Source of the DNA: Chloroflexota bacterium
GTDB taxonomy: Bacteria > Chloroflexota > Anaerolineae > B4-G1
Direction: 5' to 3'
DNA: 64,000 bases
Assembly: GCA_024232355.1 (NCBI GenBank)
Contig: JAAEPW010000798.1
Coordinates: 1-64,000 of the forward strand
Shown here piece by piece: positions 53,574 through 61,824 of this stretch. Both the position numbers and the translations under genes were made by a program. Within the stretch, counting starts at the first letter, position 1. Every line of letters starts with the position of its first letter. The notes beneath the pieces were generated by a model that made no database searches, was not told where the DNA came from, and saw only the letters and a program-made list of their open reading frames with translations.

Positions 53574-54341
53574 TCAAACAAGAGCCGAGTGTATCAAATC
53601 CAACAACTCGTCGTGAATCAGACCATTTGTCACTAGGATTCCCGGTGAATTCACGTGATATGGCTCTCCCTCTAACGTCGTACATCGTCCGCCAGCCTCG
53701 GTGATCAGGAGCATCCCCGCAGCAGTGTCCCAGGGCGATATCGACAGGTGAAAATAGGCATCCAAGATACCCGCCGCTACGTACGTCAATCCCAACGCCG
53801 CCGACCCTAACCCACGAATCGTACCACAACGCGGCACGATTTCGCGCAGACAAGCCAACACTTGTTGGCGCCCCGCATCGTAACGTGTCCAGTCGAACCC
53901 CATCACCGTATGACCAAAATTCGCTGTACGGCTGATGCACATGGGCACATCGTTAAGCAAGGCGCCCCCACCCCGTTCGGCGATAAACATCTGGTTGAGC
54001 AGCGGCTCATAGACGACACCGATGAGCGGCTCTCCCGCCTCTAACACACCGATAGAGACTGAAAAAATAGGGAGGCGGTGCGCATAGTTCGTTGTCCCAT
54101 CTAACGGATCCACCACCCACGTGTAGCCATCACTGATCCCGCTTCCGCCTGCTTCCTCAGAAAGTATAGCGTGGTCGGGAAATCGCGTGCGGATCATGTC
54201 CAGCACGACGGCCTCCGCAGCGGTATCTGTATCCGTGACAATATCACGCTGGCCCTTGAAAGAGATGTCGCGCTCGGCAGAGTAACGCTCAACGATTATC
54301 TGACCAGCTCGCCTGGCAGCCTCAACAGCGGTTTGCAGCAT
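53574..54341 (-). CDS. suhB: Inositol monophosphatase family protein
   Basis: 255 residues. Metal-binding motifs: Glu-Glu in ILSEEAGGSG near 62, DPLDGTTNYAH near 79 and WDTAAGMLLITEAGG near 205. The ATG at 54341 has GGAGGATGTGA before it. The enzyme dephosphorylates myo-inositol 1-phosphate or related sugar phosphates; bacterial SuhB also affects rRNA transcription. It lies at the end of a minus-strand group with sfsA and a NUDIX hydrolase. Confidence 0.9.
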   Translation of the reverse strand: MLQTAVEAARRAGQIIVERYSAERDISFKGQRDIVTDTDTAAEAVVLDMIRTRFPDHAILSEEAGGSGISDGYTWVVDPLDGTTNYAHRLPIFSVSIGVLEAGEPLIGVVYEPLLNQMFIAERGGGALLNDVPMCISRTANFGHTVMGFDWTRYDAGRQQVLACLREIVPRCGTIRGLGSAALGLTYVAAGILDAYFHLSISPWDTAAGMLLITEAGGRCTTLEGEPYHVNSPGILVTNGLIHDELLDLIHSALV

Positions 54342-54371
54342 TCACATCCTCCATTCACCGAATCAAATTTC

Positions 54372-55097
54372 TTACACTAATCCAACTGGAACTCGCTCAG
54401 CAATTGCGATCGCTTGTTGGCTCACCTCACACGTCCAAGCATACACCCCAACACCAGCCCCGGCAGCCTCTCGCAATGCGACACCAAAATCTGGGTCTGC
54501 CCGGTCGTGAGGGACAAAACGTCGAGCGTCGGAGCGCTGGACAATGAAAACGACGGCGGCCCCATCCCCCTCGCCCACCATCGTGGACAACTCTCCCAGG
54601 TGACGCACACCGCGAGCAGTAGGTGCATCGGGAAAACGGGCCACCCCCTCCTCGACCAGCGTCACTGACTTGACCTCCACCCAACAAACACCATCTGCTC
54701 CTCTCAAGCGAAAATCCAGCCGACTTTTGCCAACCCGCACCTCTCGCTCGACGCAATCGTAATCTTGGAATGGCTCTAACTGACCTGATGCCAGAGCCTC
54801 GGCAAACAGAGCGTTGGGCAACCGCGCATCCATCGAGATCAACGTATCGGCATACTTTACCAACACGAGGTCAAAACGCGTCTTGCGCTGGGGAATATCA
54901 AACTCGGACAACCAACAAGGCCGACCAGGTGTCAGTAACTCGGTCAACCGTCCAGAGTTGGGCAGGTGAGCGGCAACGTGCTCCCCTTTAATCTCAACGG
55001 CGACTCGAAAGCGATTGTCACGCCGCACAAAGCGGCCTGCGATCAGTGGGGGGAATTTCACATCGCCGATCATACGACGGGTGCCAGCGGTTACCAT
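54372..55097 (-). CDS. sfsA: SfsA family protein (sugar fermentation stimulation)
   Basis: 241 residues from the ATG at 55097, which overlaps the upstream stop (ATGGTAA); an ATG eight codons on (55073) gives a family-length 233 residues and is the alternative. Neither has a clear ribosome site. Motifs: HLPNSGRLTELLTPGRP, RFDLVLVKYADTLISMDARLPN, KSRLDFRLRGADGVCWVEVKS and AVVFIVQRSDA. SfsA is a DNA-binding, nuclease-fold protein linked to sugar-gene expression in E. coli. It is translated with the NUDIX gene upstream. Confidence 0.85.
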   Translation of the reverse strand: MVTAGTRRMIGDVKFPPLIAGRFVRRDNRFRVAVEIKGEHVAAHLPNSGRLTELLTPGRPCWLSEFDIPQRKTRFDLVLVKYADTLISMDARLPNALFAEALASGQLEPFQDYDCVEREVRVGKSRLDFRLRGADGVCWVEVKSVTLVEEGVARFPDAPTARGVRHLGELSTMVGEGDGAAVVFIVQRSDARRFVPHDRADPDFGVALREAAGAGVGVYAWTCEVSQQAIAIAERVPVGLV

Positions 55098-55555
55098 TGT
55101 CCAAACGAGGGAAAGTGCCCTCTTGCACGTTCCTCCAATCGTTGGCAGGTAGCGGGCGAGAGACTCGTCGGCAAATCCTCCATAGGAAAGAACTCGGCCC
55201 GCTCCACTTCCCAACTGGAGACATTTTCCTGAGAAACAGAATCGGCTTGGAATAACGCCACGTAATCACGCCTCCCCTCACTGAAATTGTCGTACAAACC
55301 CAATAGTGTGAGCGGTCCTAGCCTAACCCCCGTCTCTTCCCACACTTCGCGCCGGGCGGTTTGCTCCAGGGCCTCGCCTCGTTTCACTCCACCACCAGGC
55401 AAAGTCCAATAATCCATATAGACCGGCTTTACTAGAAGGAGTCTACTCTCCTCGATGACCATCACGCGCACGCCAAGCGTCAGGGGACGGACCAGCCTTG
55501 ACCAAACGCCATACCCCCAGTACAGCAACCGGACCAACCGTCGTGGAACCTTCAC
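55091..55555 (-). CDS. NUDIX hydrolase
   Basis: 154 residues from the GTG at 55555 (AGGTGG four bases before it); the frame is open further upstream but that part overlaps a gene remnant. The NUDIX box is complete: GGGVKRGEALEQTARREVWE, continuing ETGV, in a short single-domain protein with a basic N-terminus (KVPRRLVRLLYWGYG). The substrate is probably a nucleotide derivative. It is cotranscribed with sfsA and suhB, and follows the aminotransferase remnant by eight bases. Confidence 0.8.
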   Translation of the reverse strand: MKVPRRLVRLLYWGYGVWSRLVRPLTLGVRVMVIEESRLLLVKPVYMDYWTLPGGGVKRGEALEQTARREVWEETGVRLGPLTLLGLYDNFSEGRRDYVALFQADSVSQENVSSWEVERAEFFPMEDLPTSLSPATCQRLEERARGHFPSFGQW

Positions 55556-55563
55556 CGAGCCAC

Positions 55564-55812
55564 CTATCGCGCCCCTTTGTCTGTGCTCTCTAACACCTCG
55601 TCGAGGATGCACAGACCGGATGACCTTTGGTTACCGTGACCAATATTCACGTTCACAAGCTGTGATGAAAAGTCCAAGTAACGCTTTCCCTCAGCATCCC
55701 AAAAGTAAACCCCTTCACTACGCACAGCCGGAATGGGATTGACTTGACTCTGCGTAGCCCACGTAAAGAACACGTACTCGCGGTTCAGATCGATGATCTC
55801 TTTGTTCGTCAC
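55564..55812 (-). pseudogene. Class III aminotransferase remnant with internal deletion
   Basis: 82 residues from a GTG at 55812 with TGGAGGCGAAAC upstream. Residues 1-60 match the N-terminus of PLP-dependent class III aminotransferases (EYVFFTWATQSQ, GVYFWDAEGKRYLDFSSQL, VNVNIGHGNQ). The last 18 residues (CILDEVLESTDKGAR end) look like the C-terminal helix of the same family. The roughly 370 central residues, including the PLP lysine, are missing, joined in frame. No enzyme activity is possible. Translation into the next gene may still be favoured by its good start region. Confidence 0.75.
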
Positions 55813-55826
55813 GTTTCGCCTCCATT

Positions 55827-56002
55827 AAGGCTTTTTCCAATTCAAGTCCTCCCAAAATTTGCGGTGGAGAATCTCCTAAATCGCACGCGAGTTACAAAAT
55901 AACCAGAAAAACTCGAGGAGTTCCGTCATAATCTGCCTTTTCAAGGTGTCGTTGACTGGATCACAAAATCTGTTTGGAAGATTTATTTATCTCGAGTTCC
56001 CT
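55827..56002 (-). repeat. Dispersed repeat family, copy D (176 bp)
   Basis: Same orientation as copy C, about 3 kb away, between panE and the aminotransferase remnant. The mini-ORF here is broken by a TAG (ATTTAG where copy A has ATTTAT). The end with GAGTTCCCT is the most divergent of the four. Confidence 0.8.
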
Positions 56003-56017
56003 AAATCTACAAACTCG

Positions 56018-56950
56018 CTAACTTGTCCGCACCTTGTAGCTGCCCTCAATCGCCCGGATCGTCGTCACGATGAACTCGTTGACCGGCGTAGGCACACCCA
56101 ATCGCCCTCCCTCACGCACGATGACCTCGTTGATGACACCGATCTCGGTGGGAACGCCGCGCAGCACGTCTTGCAGCATGGAAGCTCGATTGGTCGCCGT
56201 TGCACGAGCCACCCCTTGCACGCGATTCAGTGGGTCGTCGTAGGGCAAGGTGATTCCCTTGGCATGACAAACGGCCACAGCCTCCGCCACAGCCTGTGCC
56301 ATCAACTCGCCAGCCGCCGAAATCTCTACCAATTGGCCGTTGGGCACGCGCAAGATGCTGGTAAGGGCATTGATTCCAACGTTGATGACCAACTTGCCCC
56401 AAACCAGGCTGTCCAGATCGTCGGACAGATGAACCTCAAAGCCAGACCGTTCAAAGATCTCGGTCACGATTGCCAGCTTGGGTGCGATCTCTGGGCGAGT
56501 GACAATGTGCGTGGGACCAGAGCCAGCGTGACGCACGCGCCCTGGCCCTAACAACGTCGCCCCATGCGAAGTGACGCCAGCCACCACCCGTTCCGCACCC
56601 AACACCTCGGCCATCATCTCGGCATTGCCAATGCCGTTTTGCAGCGTCAGTGCCAGCCCGTCGGAAACCAAAAATTTGCTCGCCCACTGGCTAGCCTGTC
56701 TCGTTGCATGCGCTTTGACAAAGATGATGACCAAGTCCGCTTCTGGTACAGCAGAAGGATCAATGGTGGCAGTCACAGGGACGATCGTTTCGCCGCCCTC
56801 CAGTTCAGTGATGCACAGCCCATCCCGCTGCATCGTGTCCACGTGTTCAACCCACGGGTCCAGTAACGTCACTGCTGCCACTGCCGACAGTTTGCCTCCA
56901 AACAGGCTCCCCATCGCTCCCACGCCCGCGACCGCAATTCGCATTGCCAT
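56018..56950 (-). CDS. panE: 2-dehydropantoate 2-reductase
   Basis: 310 residues. Rossmann NADPH site GVGAMGS at about 9-15. The substrate side shows LQNGIGNAE near 104, the catalytic Lys in WGKLVINVGINALTS near 188 and the acidic residue and Ser region TNRASMLQDVLRGVPTEI near 253. The length is normal. It reduces ketopantoate to pantoate, the second step of pantothenate synthesis, and lies 18 bases after panB on the same strand. ATG at 56950 with GAGGGATGGAAA upstream. Confidence 0.9.
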   Translation of the reverse strand: MAMRIAVAGVGAMGSLFGGKLSAVAAVTLLDPWVEHVDTMQRDGLCITELEGGETIVPVTATIDPSAVPEADLVIIFVKAHATRQASQWASKFLVSDGLALTLQNGIGNAEMMAEVLGAERVVAGVTSHGATLLGPGRVRHAGSGPTHIVTRPEIAPKLAIVTEIFERSGFEVHLSDDLDSLVWGKLVINVGINALTSILRVPNGQLVEISAAGELMAQAVAEAVAVCHAKGITLPYDDPLNRVQGVARATATNRASMLQDVLRGVPTEIGVINEVIVREGGRLGVPTPVNEFIVTTIRAIEGSYKVRTS

Positions 56951-56968
56951 TTTCCATCCCTCTTGGCG

Positions 56969-57820
56969 CTACTTGCCCAGATCCTCCAGCAGAGCTTGTA
57001 GAGCATCCTCGCTCATATCATAACCGTGCTCAGGGCCAGGGAACTCGCCAGCGATAACATCATCACGATAACTCTCCAACGCCACGGTGATTGTGGAAAA
57101 GGTGCTGGCATATTGTTTGACAAACTTGGGCACAAAGCGGTCAAAGAGGCCTATGAGATCGTGAGTAACCAGCACTTGCCCATCGCAATCCGGCCCGGCA
57201 CCGATGCCGATAGTGGGAATGTTGACATGCTGGGTGATGAGCTTGGCCACCGGGCCGGGAATCGCCTCCAGGATGAGGCTGAACGCACCGGCTTGCTCCA
57301 ACGCTACGGCATCGTCAATCAACGCCTTGGCGGTAGCGACGTCTTTGCCCTGCACTCGGTAGCCGCCCAACTTGGAGATGGTCTGGGGTGTCAGACCGAT
57401 GTGGCCCATCACGGGGATGCCGGCGGTCACGATAGCCCGGACAGTGATGGCCATATCGCGCCCGCCTTCCAATTTGACCACGTCCATACCGCCCTCTTTG
57501 AGGAATCGCCCCGCGTTGCGCACGGCCTCCTTCACATCCACCTGGTAGGACATAAAGGGCATATCGCCCACCAGCAACGGATTTTTGGCCCCGCGCGCCA
57601 CGGCCTTGCAATGGTGCAGCATCTCGTCCATCGTCACAGACACGGTGTTTTCGTGGCCCAAGACCACCATGGCCAGCGAGTCGCCTACCAGGACAATGTC
57701 TATGCCTGCTTGATCCACCAGCAGCCCGGTAGGGTAATCGTAGGCAGTGAGCATGGTGATCGGCTCGCCCTTTTTCTTTTTACTCTGTAGATTCAGGATC
57801 GTGACTTTTTTGCGAGTCAT
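56969..57820 (-). CDS. panB: 3-methyl-2-oxobutanoate hydroxymethyltransferase
   Basis: 283 residues from the ATG at 57820, with GGAGGAGAAAATT before it. Motifs: ITMLTAYDYPTGLLVDQAGI, VLVGDSLAMVVLGHENTV, MPFMSYQ, VKLEGGRDM, MGHIGLTPQT and IGIGAGPDCDGQVLV. The enzyme adds a hydroxymethyl group from methylene-tetrahydrofolate to alpha-ketoisovalerate, giving ketopantoate for the panE product. Divergent from the P1 peptidase gene at 57958, with 137 bases between. Confidence 0.95.
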   Translation of the reverse strand: MTRKKVTILNLQSKKKKGEPITMLTAYDYPTGLLVDQAGIDIVLVGDSLAMVVLGHENTVSVTMDEMLHHCKAVARGAKNPLLVGDMPFMSYQVDVKEAVRNAGRFLKEGGMDVVKLEGGRDMAITVRAIVTAGIPVMGHIGLTPQTISKLGGYRVQGKDVATAKALIDDAVALEQAGAFSLILEAIPGPVAKLITQHVNIPTIGIGAGPDCDGQVLVTHDLIGLFDRFVPKFVKQYASTFSTITVALESYRDDVIAGEFPGPEHGYDMSEDALQALLEDLGK

Positions 57821-57957
57821 AATTTTCTCCTCCACTTGCCCAACTATTTCGTTGATATATCATGTAAATCATAGCATCGCAAGTCCAACTTGTCAAAACC
57901 ATCCCCGAATATAGCAACTTTTGTCCCGGATGAGGGTTTCCAAGTGTGGAGGGCATT

Positions 57958-58935
57958 ATGAACAACACTATCACCGATGTATCGGGCATCAAGGTAGGGC
58001 ATTACACCGACAGGGAAGGTATCACCGGCTGCACAGTGGTGCTGTGCAAAGGCGGAGCCGTGGGCGGTGTGGACGTGCGCGGTTCCGCACCCGGCACCCG
58101 TGAGACCGATCTGATGCGCCCGGTGAATCTGGTACAAGAGGTTCACGCCGTGCTGCTCACCGGCGGCAGCGCTTATGGCCTGGATGCGGCGGGCGGCGTT
58201 ATGCGTTGGCTGGAAGAACGCGAGATCGGTTTTAACGTTGGCGTAGGCGTCGTACCCATCGTGCCAGCGGCGGTGCTATTCGACCTCGCCATCGGTGACC
58301 CCAAAGCCCGCCCTAACGCCGATGCAGGGTATCAGGCTTGCCAGTCGGCAACGAGTGGCCCGGTGGCCGAAGGTAACGTCGGTGCAGGGACAGGAGCCAC
58401 GGTGGGCAAGTTGTTTGGGCCCAAACTTGCCACCAAGAGCGGCATGGGCACGGCCAGCGTCAAGATTGGTAAAGGCATCATCGTGGGCGCCATCGTCGCC
58501 GTCAACGCCTTTGGCGACGTGGTAGACTCGGATACCGGCACGATTCTCGCTGGCACCCGCAAACCGGTCGTTGGTGGGTTTGTGAACACTGTCAAGCAAA
58601 TGCAAGGCAACTTGGGCCAGACCATTCTCGGTCTCGCCAACACCGTACTGGCGGTCGTCGCCACCAACGGCTATCTGACAAAAGAAGGAGCAAACAAAGT
58701 AGCCCAAATGGCGCACGATGGGCTGGCACGAAGCATTCGCCCGGTGCACACCATGTTCGATGGCGATACCGTTTTTGCTCTGTCTACCGGTAAACGTCCC
58801 AAAAAAGGCGGTGGAGCCAACATCACGGCTGTGGGCGCCGCTGCCGCCGAGGTATTGGCGCAAGCCGTGGTACAGGCGGTGCAAAATGCTGAATCATTGG
58901 GAGGTGTCCCTGCTGCCCACGACCTGAAAACATAG
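57958..58935 (+). CDS. P1-family (DmpA/S58) aminopeptidase
   Basis: 325 residues from the ATG at 57958, preceded by GGAGGGCATT; an in-frame start four codons earlier is less likely. Family pattern: ITDVSGIKVGHYTD, CTVVLCKGGAVGGVDVRGSAPGT (cut here), LLTGGSAYGLDAAGGVMRWL, GNVGAGTGATVGK and ASVKIGKGIIVGAIVAVNAFGDV. The C-terminal part has HTMFDGDTVFALSTG. Members are self-processing Ntn-like enzymes of DmpA/BapA type that remove N-terminal D- or beta-amino acids. It is the first gene of a unit ending in panC, 15 bases before that gene, so it may release beta-alanine for PanC. Confidence 0.85.
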   Translation: MNNTITDVSGIKVGHYTDREGITGCTVVLCKGGAVGGVDVRGSAPGTRETDLMRPVNLVQEVHAVLLTGGSAYGLDAAGGVMRWLEEREIGFNVGVGVVPIVPAAVLFDLAIGDPKARPNADAGYQACQSATSGPVAEGNVGAGTGATVGKLFGPKLATKSGMGTASVKIGKGIIVGAIVAVNAFGDVVDSDTGTILAGTRKPVVGGFVNTVKQMQGNLGQTILGLANTVLAVVATNGYLTKEGANKVAQMAHDGLARSIRPVHTMFDGDTVFALSTGKRPKKGGGANITAVGAAAAEVLAQAVVQAVQNAESLGGVPAAHDLKT

Positions 58936-58950
58936 ACATAGGAGTTGAAT

Positions 58951-59784
58951 ATGCAAACCGTCACTACGCTCTCAGAACTGCACGCCGCGCGTGCATCACT
59001 TGCCGAACCGGTGGGTTTGGTCCCCACAATGGGTTACCTTCACAAAGGTCATCTGTCATTGGTGCGCCGGGCGCGGGCCGAGTGTGCCAGTGTGGTTGCC
59101 AGCATTTTCGTCAATCCCACTCAGTTCAGTCCAAAGGAAGACCTGTCCACTTATCCACGTGACATCCCACAAGACCTACGCTTGCTAGAGACCGGGGGGA
59201 CTGACCTGGTCTGGATGCCCACGGACGAGGTCATGTACCCGCCTGGTTTTCAGACGTGGGTCACCGTGGAAGAGATTACGCAACCACTGGAAGGCGGTAT
59301 GCGTCCTGGCCATTTCCGCGGTGTGACGACGGTAGTTGCCAAACTGTTTACGGGTGTCCAGCCTCAAAAAGCCTACTTTGGTCAAAAGGATGCCCAGCAA
59401 GTCGTCGTCATCCGGCAGATGACGCGCGACTTGAACTTTCCGATCGACATCATCACTTGCCCTATTGTGCGTGAATCGGATGGCCTGGCCATGTCCAGCC
59501 GCAACACCTATCTCAATCCTCAAGAGCGCCAAGCGGCTACTGTGCTGCACCGCGCTCTCAACGCCGCTCGCACCACGCTTGAATCGAGCGAGCGAGACGC
59601 CAAGCGGTTGCGCCGCATCGTGACCGAGATTATCGCCAGTGAACCGTTGGCACGTCTCCAATACATCTCTTGTGCCCATCCCGACACACTTCAAGAGCTG
59701 GAAACCGTTCTCGACCGGGCATTAATCTCTATGGCCGTCTTTGTGGGTCAAACACGCTTGATCGATAATATTTTGTACGAATGA
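58951..59784 (+). CDS. panC: Pantoate-beta-alanine ligase
   Basis: 277 residues from the ATG at 58951 with AGGAGTTGAAT upstream. Class-I-synthetase-like signature PTMGYLHKGHLSLV near 26, IFVNPTQFSPKEDLSTYPRD, YFGQKDAQQVVVIRQM near 148 and MSSRNTYLNPQER near 183. The enzyme joins pantoate and beta-alanine with ATP to give pantothenate. No panD (aspartate decarboxylase) is visible in the window, though it may lie elsewhere. The coenzyme A precursor pathway is otherwise present: panB and panE lie divergently nearby. Confidence 0.95.
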   Translation: MQTVTTLSELHAARASLAEPVGLVPTMGYLHKGHLSLVRRARAECASVVASIFVNPTQFSPKEDLSTYPRDIPQDLRLLETGGTDLVWMPTDEVMYPPGFQTWVTVEEITQPLEGGMRPGHFRGVTTVVAKLFTGVQPQKAYFGQKDAQQVVVIRQMTRDLNFPIDIITCPIVRESDGLAMSSRNTYLNPQERQAATVLHRALNAARTTLESSERDAKRLRRIVTEIIASEPLARLQYISCAHPDTLQELETVLDRALISMAVFVGQTRLIDNILYE

Positions 59785-59791
59785 AACGTCA

Positions 59792-59820
59792 TTGACAGAT
59801 ACTTTATCACGTGTTAAAAT
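59792..59820 (+). promoter_or_regulatory. Consensus sigma-70 promoter of the proS leader
   Basis: TTGACA at 59792-59797 and TAAAAT at 59815-59820 with a 17-base spacer, just after the panC stop codon and 19 bases before the leader peptide start. Predicted RNA begins near 59827. Confidence 0.8.
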
Positions 59821-59838
59821 GCCGTCTAGTGAGGAAAT

Positions 59839-59907
59839 ATGATAATGTCTTTTAGACTACCCGCCCCTAGCAACTCGCAGCCGTATCCCTTTCGAGGGTT
59901 CGGTTAG
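59839..59907 (+). CDS. Proline-rich leader peptide of proS
   Basis: 22 codons, ATG at 59839 or in-frame ATG at 59845, stop TAG at 59905-59907. GAGGA at 59831-59835 serves as the ribosome site and fits the second ATG best. Prolines fall at residues 8, 10, 15 and 17 (codons CCC, CCT, CCG, CCC) within 10 codons. The stop codon lies inside the first arm of the antiterminator helix. This is the layout of a ribosome-mediated attenuator in which stalling at Pro codons changes RNA folding. The gene below it encodes the enzyme that charges tRNA-Pro, so the peptide would measure charged tRNA-Pro. Too small for other evidence. Confidence 0.75.
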   Translation: MIMSFRLPAPSNSQPYPFRGFG

Positions 59908-59983
59908 CGTTACCCGGGCGTAGCCAGCCACCGCCCGTTTTGCTAACCACCAGCCTTCGGAATCCGGAGGCTGGTTTTGCTTT
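59894..59983 (+). promoter_or_regulatory. Attenuator: antiterminator and competing terminator before proS
   Basis: Antiterminator: 59902-59908 (GGTTAGC) pairs with 59942-59948 (GCTAACC), and 59894-59900 (GAGGGTT) pairs with 59952-59958 (AGCCTTC, with two G-U pairs). The second pairing uses the 5' arm of the terminator. An inner hairpin CGGGCG/CGCCCG lies at 59915-59920 and 59932-59937. Terminator: CCAGCCTTCGGA (59950-59961) with TCCGGAGGCTGG (59963-59974), then TTTTGCTTT. A ribosome at the leader stop codon would cover 59894-59908 and favour termination; a ribosome stalled at the upstream Pro codons would leave it free and allow read-through. Confidence 0.75.
59950..59983 (+). terminator. Rho-independent terminator in the proS leader
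   Basis: 12-bp stem (one G-U pair) with a single-base loop on paper, opening to a small loop in practice, then a T-rich tail TTTTGCTTT, 39 bases before the proS start codon. Confidence 0.8.
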
Positions 59984-60021
59984 AGGGACAGAAACTCGCA
60001 TACAAAGGAGGAACGATTACG

Positions 60022-61779
60022 ATGAAAATGAGTAAACTTTTTGGTCAGACCCTGCGAAAACCACCGGCAGACGCGCAGATCGCCAGCCACCAATTACTGA
60101 TTCAGGCAGGATTCATACGCCAACTGGGGGCCGGTATCTTTAGCTACCTACATATGGCACATCGCTCGATGACCAAAATCGAAAACATCCTGCGCGACGA
60201 AATGAACGCCATCGGCGGACAAGAAATCACGATGCCCGTCATCCATCCAGCCGATATCTGGAAAGAAACCGAACGTTGGTATCAGATCGGTTCAGAGATG
60301 GGGCGCTTTCACGACAAGAACAATCGAGATATGGTACTGGCAATGACCCACGAAGAAGTCATCGCCGACCTGGTGCGCACCGAGATTCAGTCGTACAAGC
60401 AACTGCCGCACTTGCTGTATCACATCCAGACAAAATGGCGCGACGATCCTCGTCCACGGGCCGGTCTGATTCGGGTACGAGAATTCACTATGAAAGACAG
60501 TTACAGCCTGGATACCGATATGGATGGTTTGGACGTCCAGTATCGGAACCATTACCAGGCATATTTTGATATCTTTCACCGTTGCGATCTGCCCGTATCG
60601 GCGGTCAAATCGGACGTGGGAATGATGGGAGGAAAAATAGCACACGAATTCATGTACCTGACTCCCATTGGAGAAGATACCTTGATCATTTGCGACGAGT
60701 GCACGTATATGGCAAATCGTCAGATCGCCCGGTTCCAAAAACCCACTGCGGTAAAAGAAGAACCAAAACCGATTGAAAACGTCGCCACGCCCGGCATAAC
60801 TACTATCGAGGACTTGGCAAAATTCCTGAACATACCCGAGTCAAAAACTGCCAAAGCGTTCTTCCGAATGGCGACCATCACAAAAGGGCAAGAGGACGTT
60901 GAAAAACTCGTTTTTGCTGTTGTGCGCGGCGATATGGACGTCAACGAAACCAAACTGCTCAATGCCGTGGGAGCCAAGTCTCTGCGTCCAGCACATGACG
61001 ATGAAATTCGAGACATTGGCACTATTCCTGGTTACGCCTCTCCGATAGGAATCAAGGACGTGATCCTAGTTGTAGATGACCTCATCCCTGATTCAGCCAA
61101 TCTAGTAGCCGGTGCTAACAAAGAAGGGTATCACCTGTTGAACGTCAATTATGGAAGAGACTATCAAGCCAACATCGTCCAGGATATCGCCATAGCGGAA
61201 GAAGGATATGCCTGCCCTGATTGCGGTGCAACGATGCGCTCATCAAAGGGAGTAGAAGTCGGCAATATTTTCAAGCTGGGCAGTCGCTACTCGGATGCTC
61301 TGGGCTGTTCATTCTTGGACAAAGATGGAGAGGCCAAACCGGTGATCATGGGGTCTTATGGCATTGGTGTTGGGCGTCTGTTGGCATGTGTGGCTGAAGA
61401 ATACCACGACGAGTATGGTCTCATCTGGCCGATTACGATAGCGCCTTATCACGTCTATCTCGTCGCGTTGCAAGGGGGTGAAGAGGTGTCCGAGCGCCTG
61501 TATACCGATTTGCAGTCTGCAAACGTCGAGGTGCTGTACGATGACCGCAAAGAGAGAGCGGGCGTCAAGTTCAACGATGCTGACCTGATCGGTATTCCTA
61601 TACGGTTAACGGTGAGCAAACGTTCACTCAAGGCTGGGGGAATCGAACTGAAACTCCGCCGTGATTCTGAACGCACGGTCATTCCGCAGGAAGAAATCGT
61701 ATCTTGTGTGACAAGTACAATGGAAACGCTAAAAGCAAAGATTACCGATAGGGTGGTGGTAAAGCCTTACACCGACTGA
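60022..61779 (+). CDS. proS: Prolyl-tRNA synthetase, bacterial type with editing domain
   Basis: 585 residues, the size of the long bacterial form. Class II motif 2 in TKWRDDPRPRAGLIRVREF, motif 1 region with LGAGIFSYLHMAHRSMTKIE, and motif 3 GSYGIGVGRLLAC. The INS (YbaK-like) editing domain sits in the middle (about 255-380: FLNIPESKTAKAFFRMATI, VRGDMDVNETKL). The C-terminal anticodon domain begins near 470 (TIAPYHVYLVALQGGEE). It joins proline to tRNA-Pro and clears mischarged alanine. Ribosome site AAAGGAGGAACGATTACG before the ATG at 60022. It is preceded by the attenuator. Confidence 0.95.
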   Translation: MKMSKLFGQTLRKPPADAQIASHQLLIQAGFIRQLGAGIFSYLHMAHRSMTKIENILRDEMNAIGGQEITMPVIHPADIWKETERWYQIGSEMGRFHDKNNRDMVLAMTHEEVIADLVRTEIQSYKQLPHLLYHIQTKWRDDPRPRAGLIRVREFTMKDSYSLDTDMDGLDVQYRNHYQAYFDIFHRCDLPVSAVKSDVGMMGGKIAHEFMYLTPIGEDTLIICDECTYMANRQIARFQKPTAVKEEPKPIENVATPGITTIEDLAKFLNIPESKTAKAFFRMATITKGQEDVEKLVFAVVRGDMDVNETKLLNAVGAKSLRPAHDDEIRDIGTIPGYASPIGIKDVILVVDDLIPDSANLVAGANKEGYHLLNVNYGRDYQANIVQDIAIAEEGYACPDCGATMRSSKGVEVGNIFKLGSRYSDALGCSFLDKDGEAKPVIMGSYGIGVGRLLACVAEEYHDEYGLIWPITIAPYHVYLVALQGGEEVSERLYTDLQSANVEVLYDDRKERAGVKFNDADLIGIPIRLTVSKRSLKAGGIELKLRRDSERTVIPQEEIVSCVTSTMETLKAKITDRVVVKPYTD

Positions 61780-61824
61780 TAATCCAACATCAAAGGAGCG
61801 ACTATTACATTCAGATAGCCCTAA

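Noticed and set aside
59902..59952. Possible tRNA: GGTTAGC pairs with GCTAACC followed by ACCA
   Set aside because: Only 51 bases long with no T, D or anticodon arm; the CCA belongs to the terminator stem. It is explained by the attenuator, though resemblance to an acceptor end is noted.
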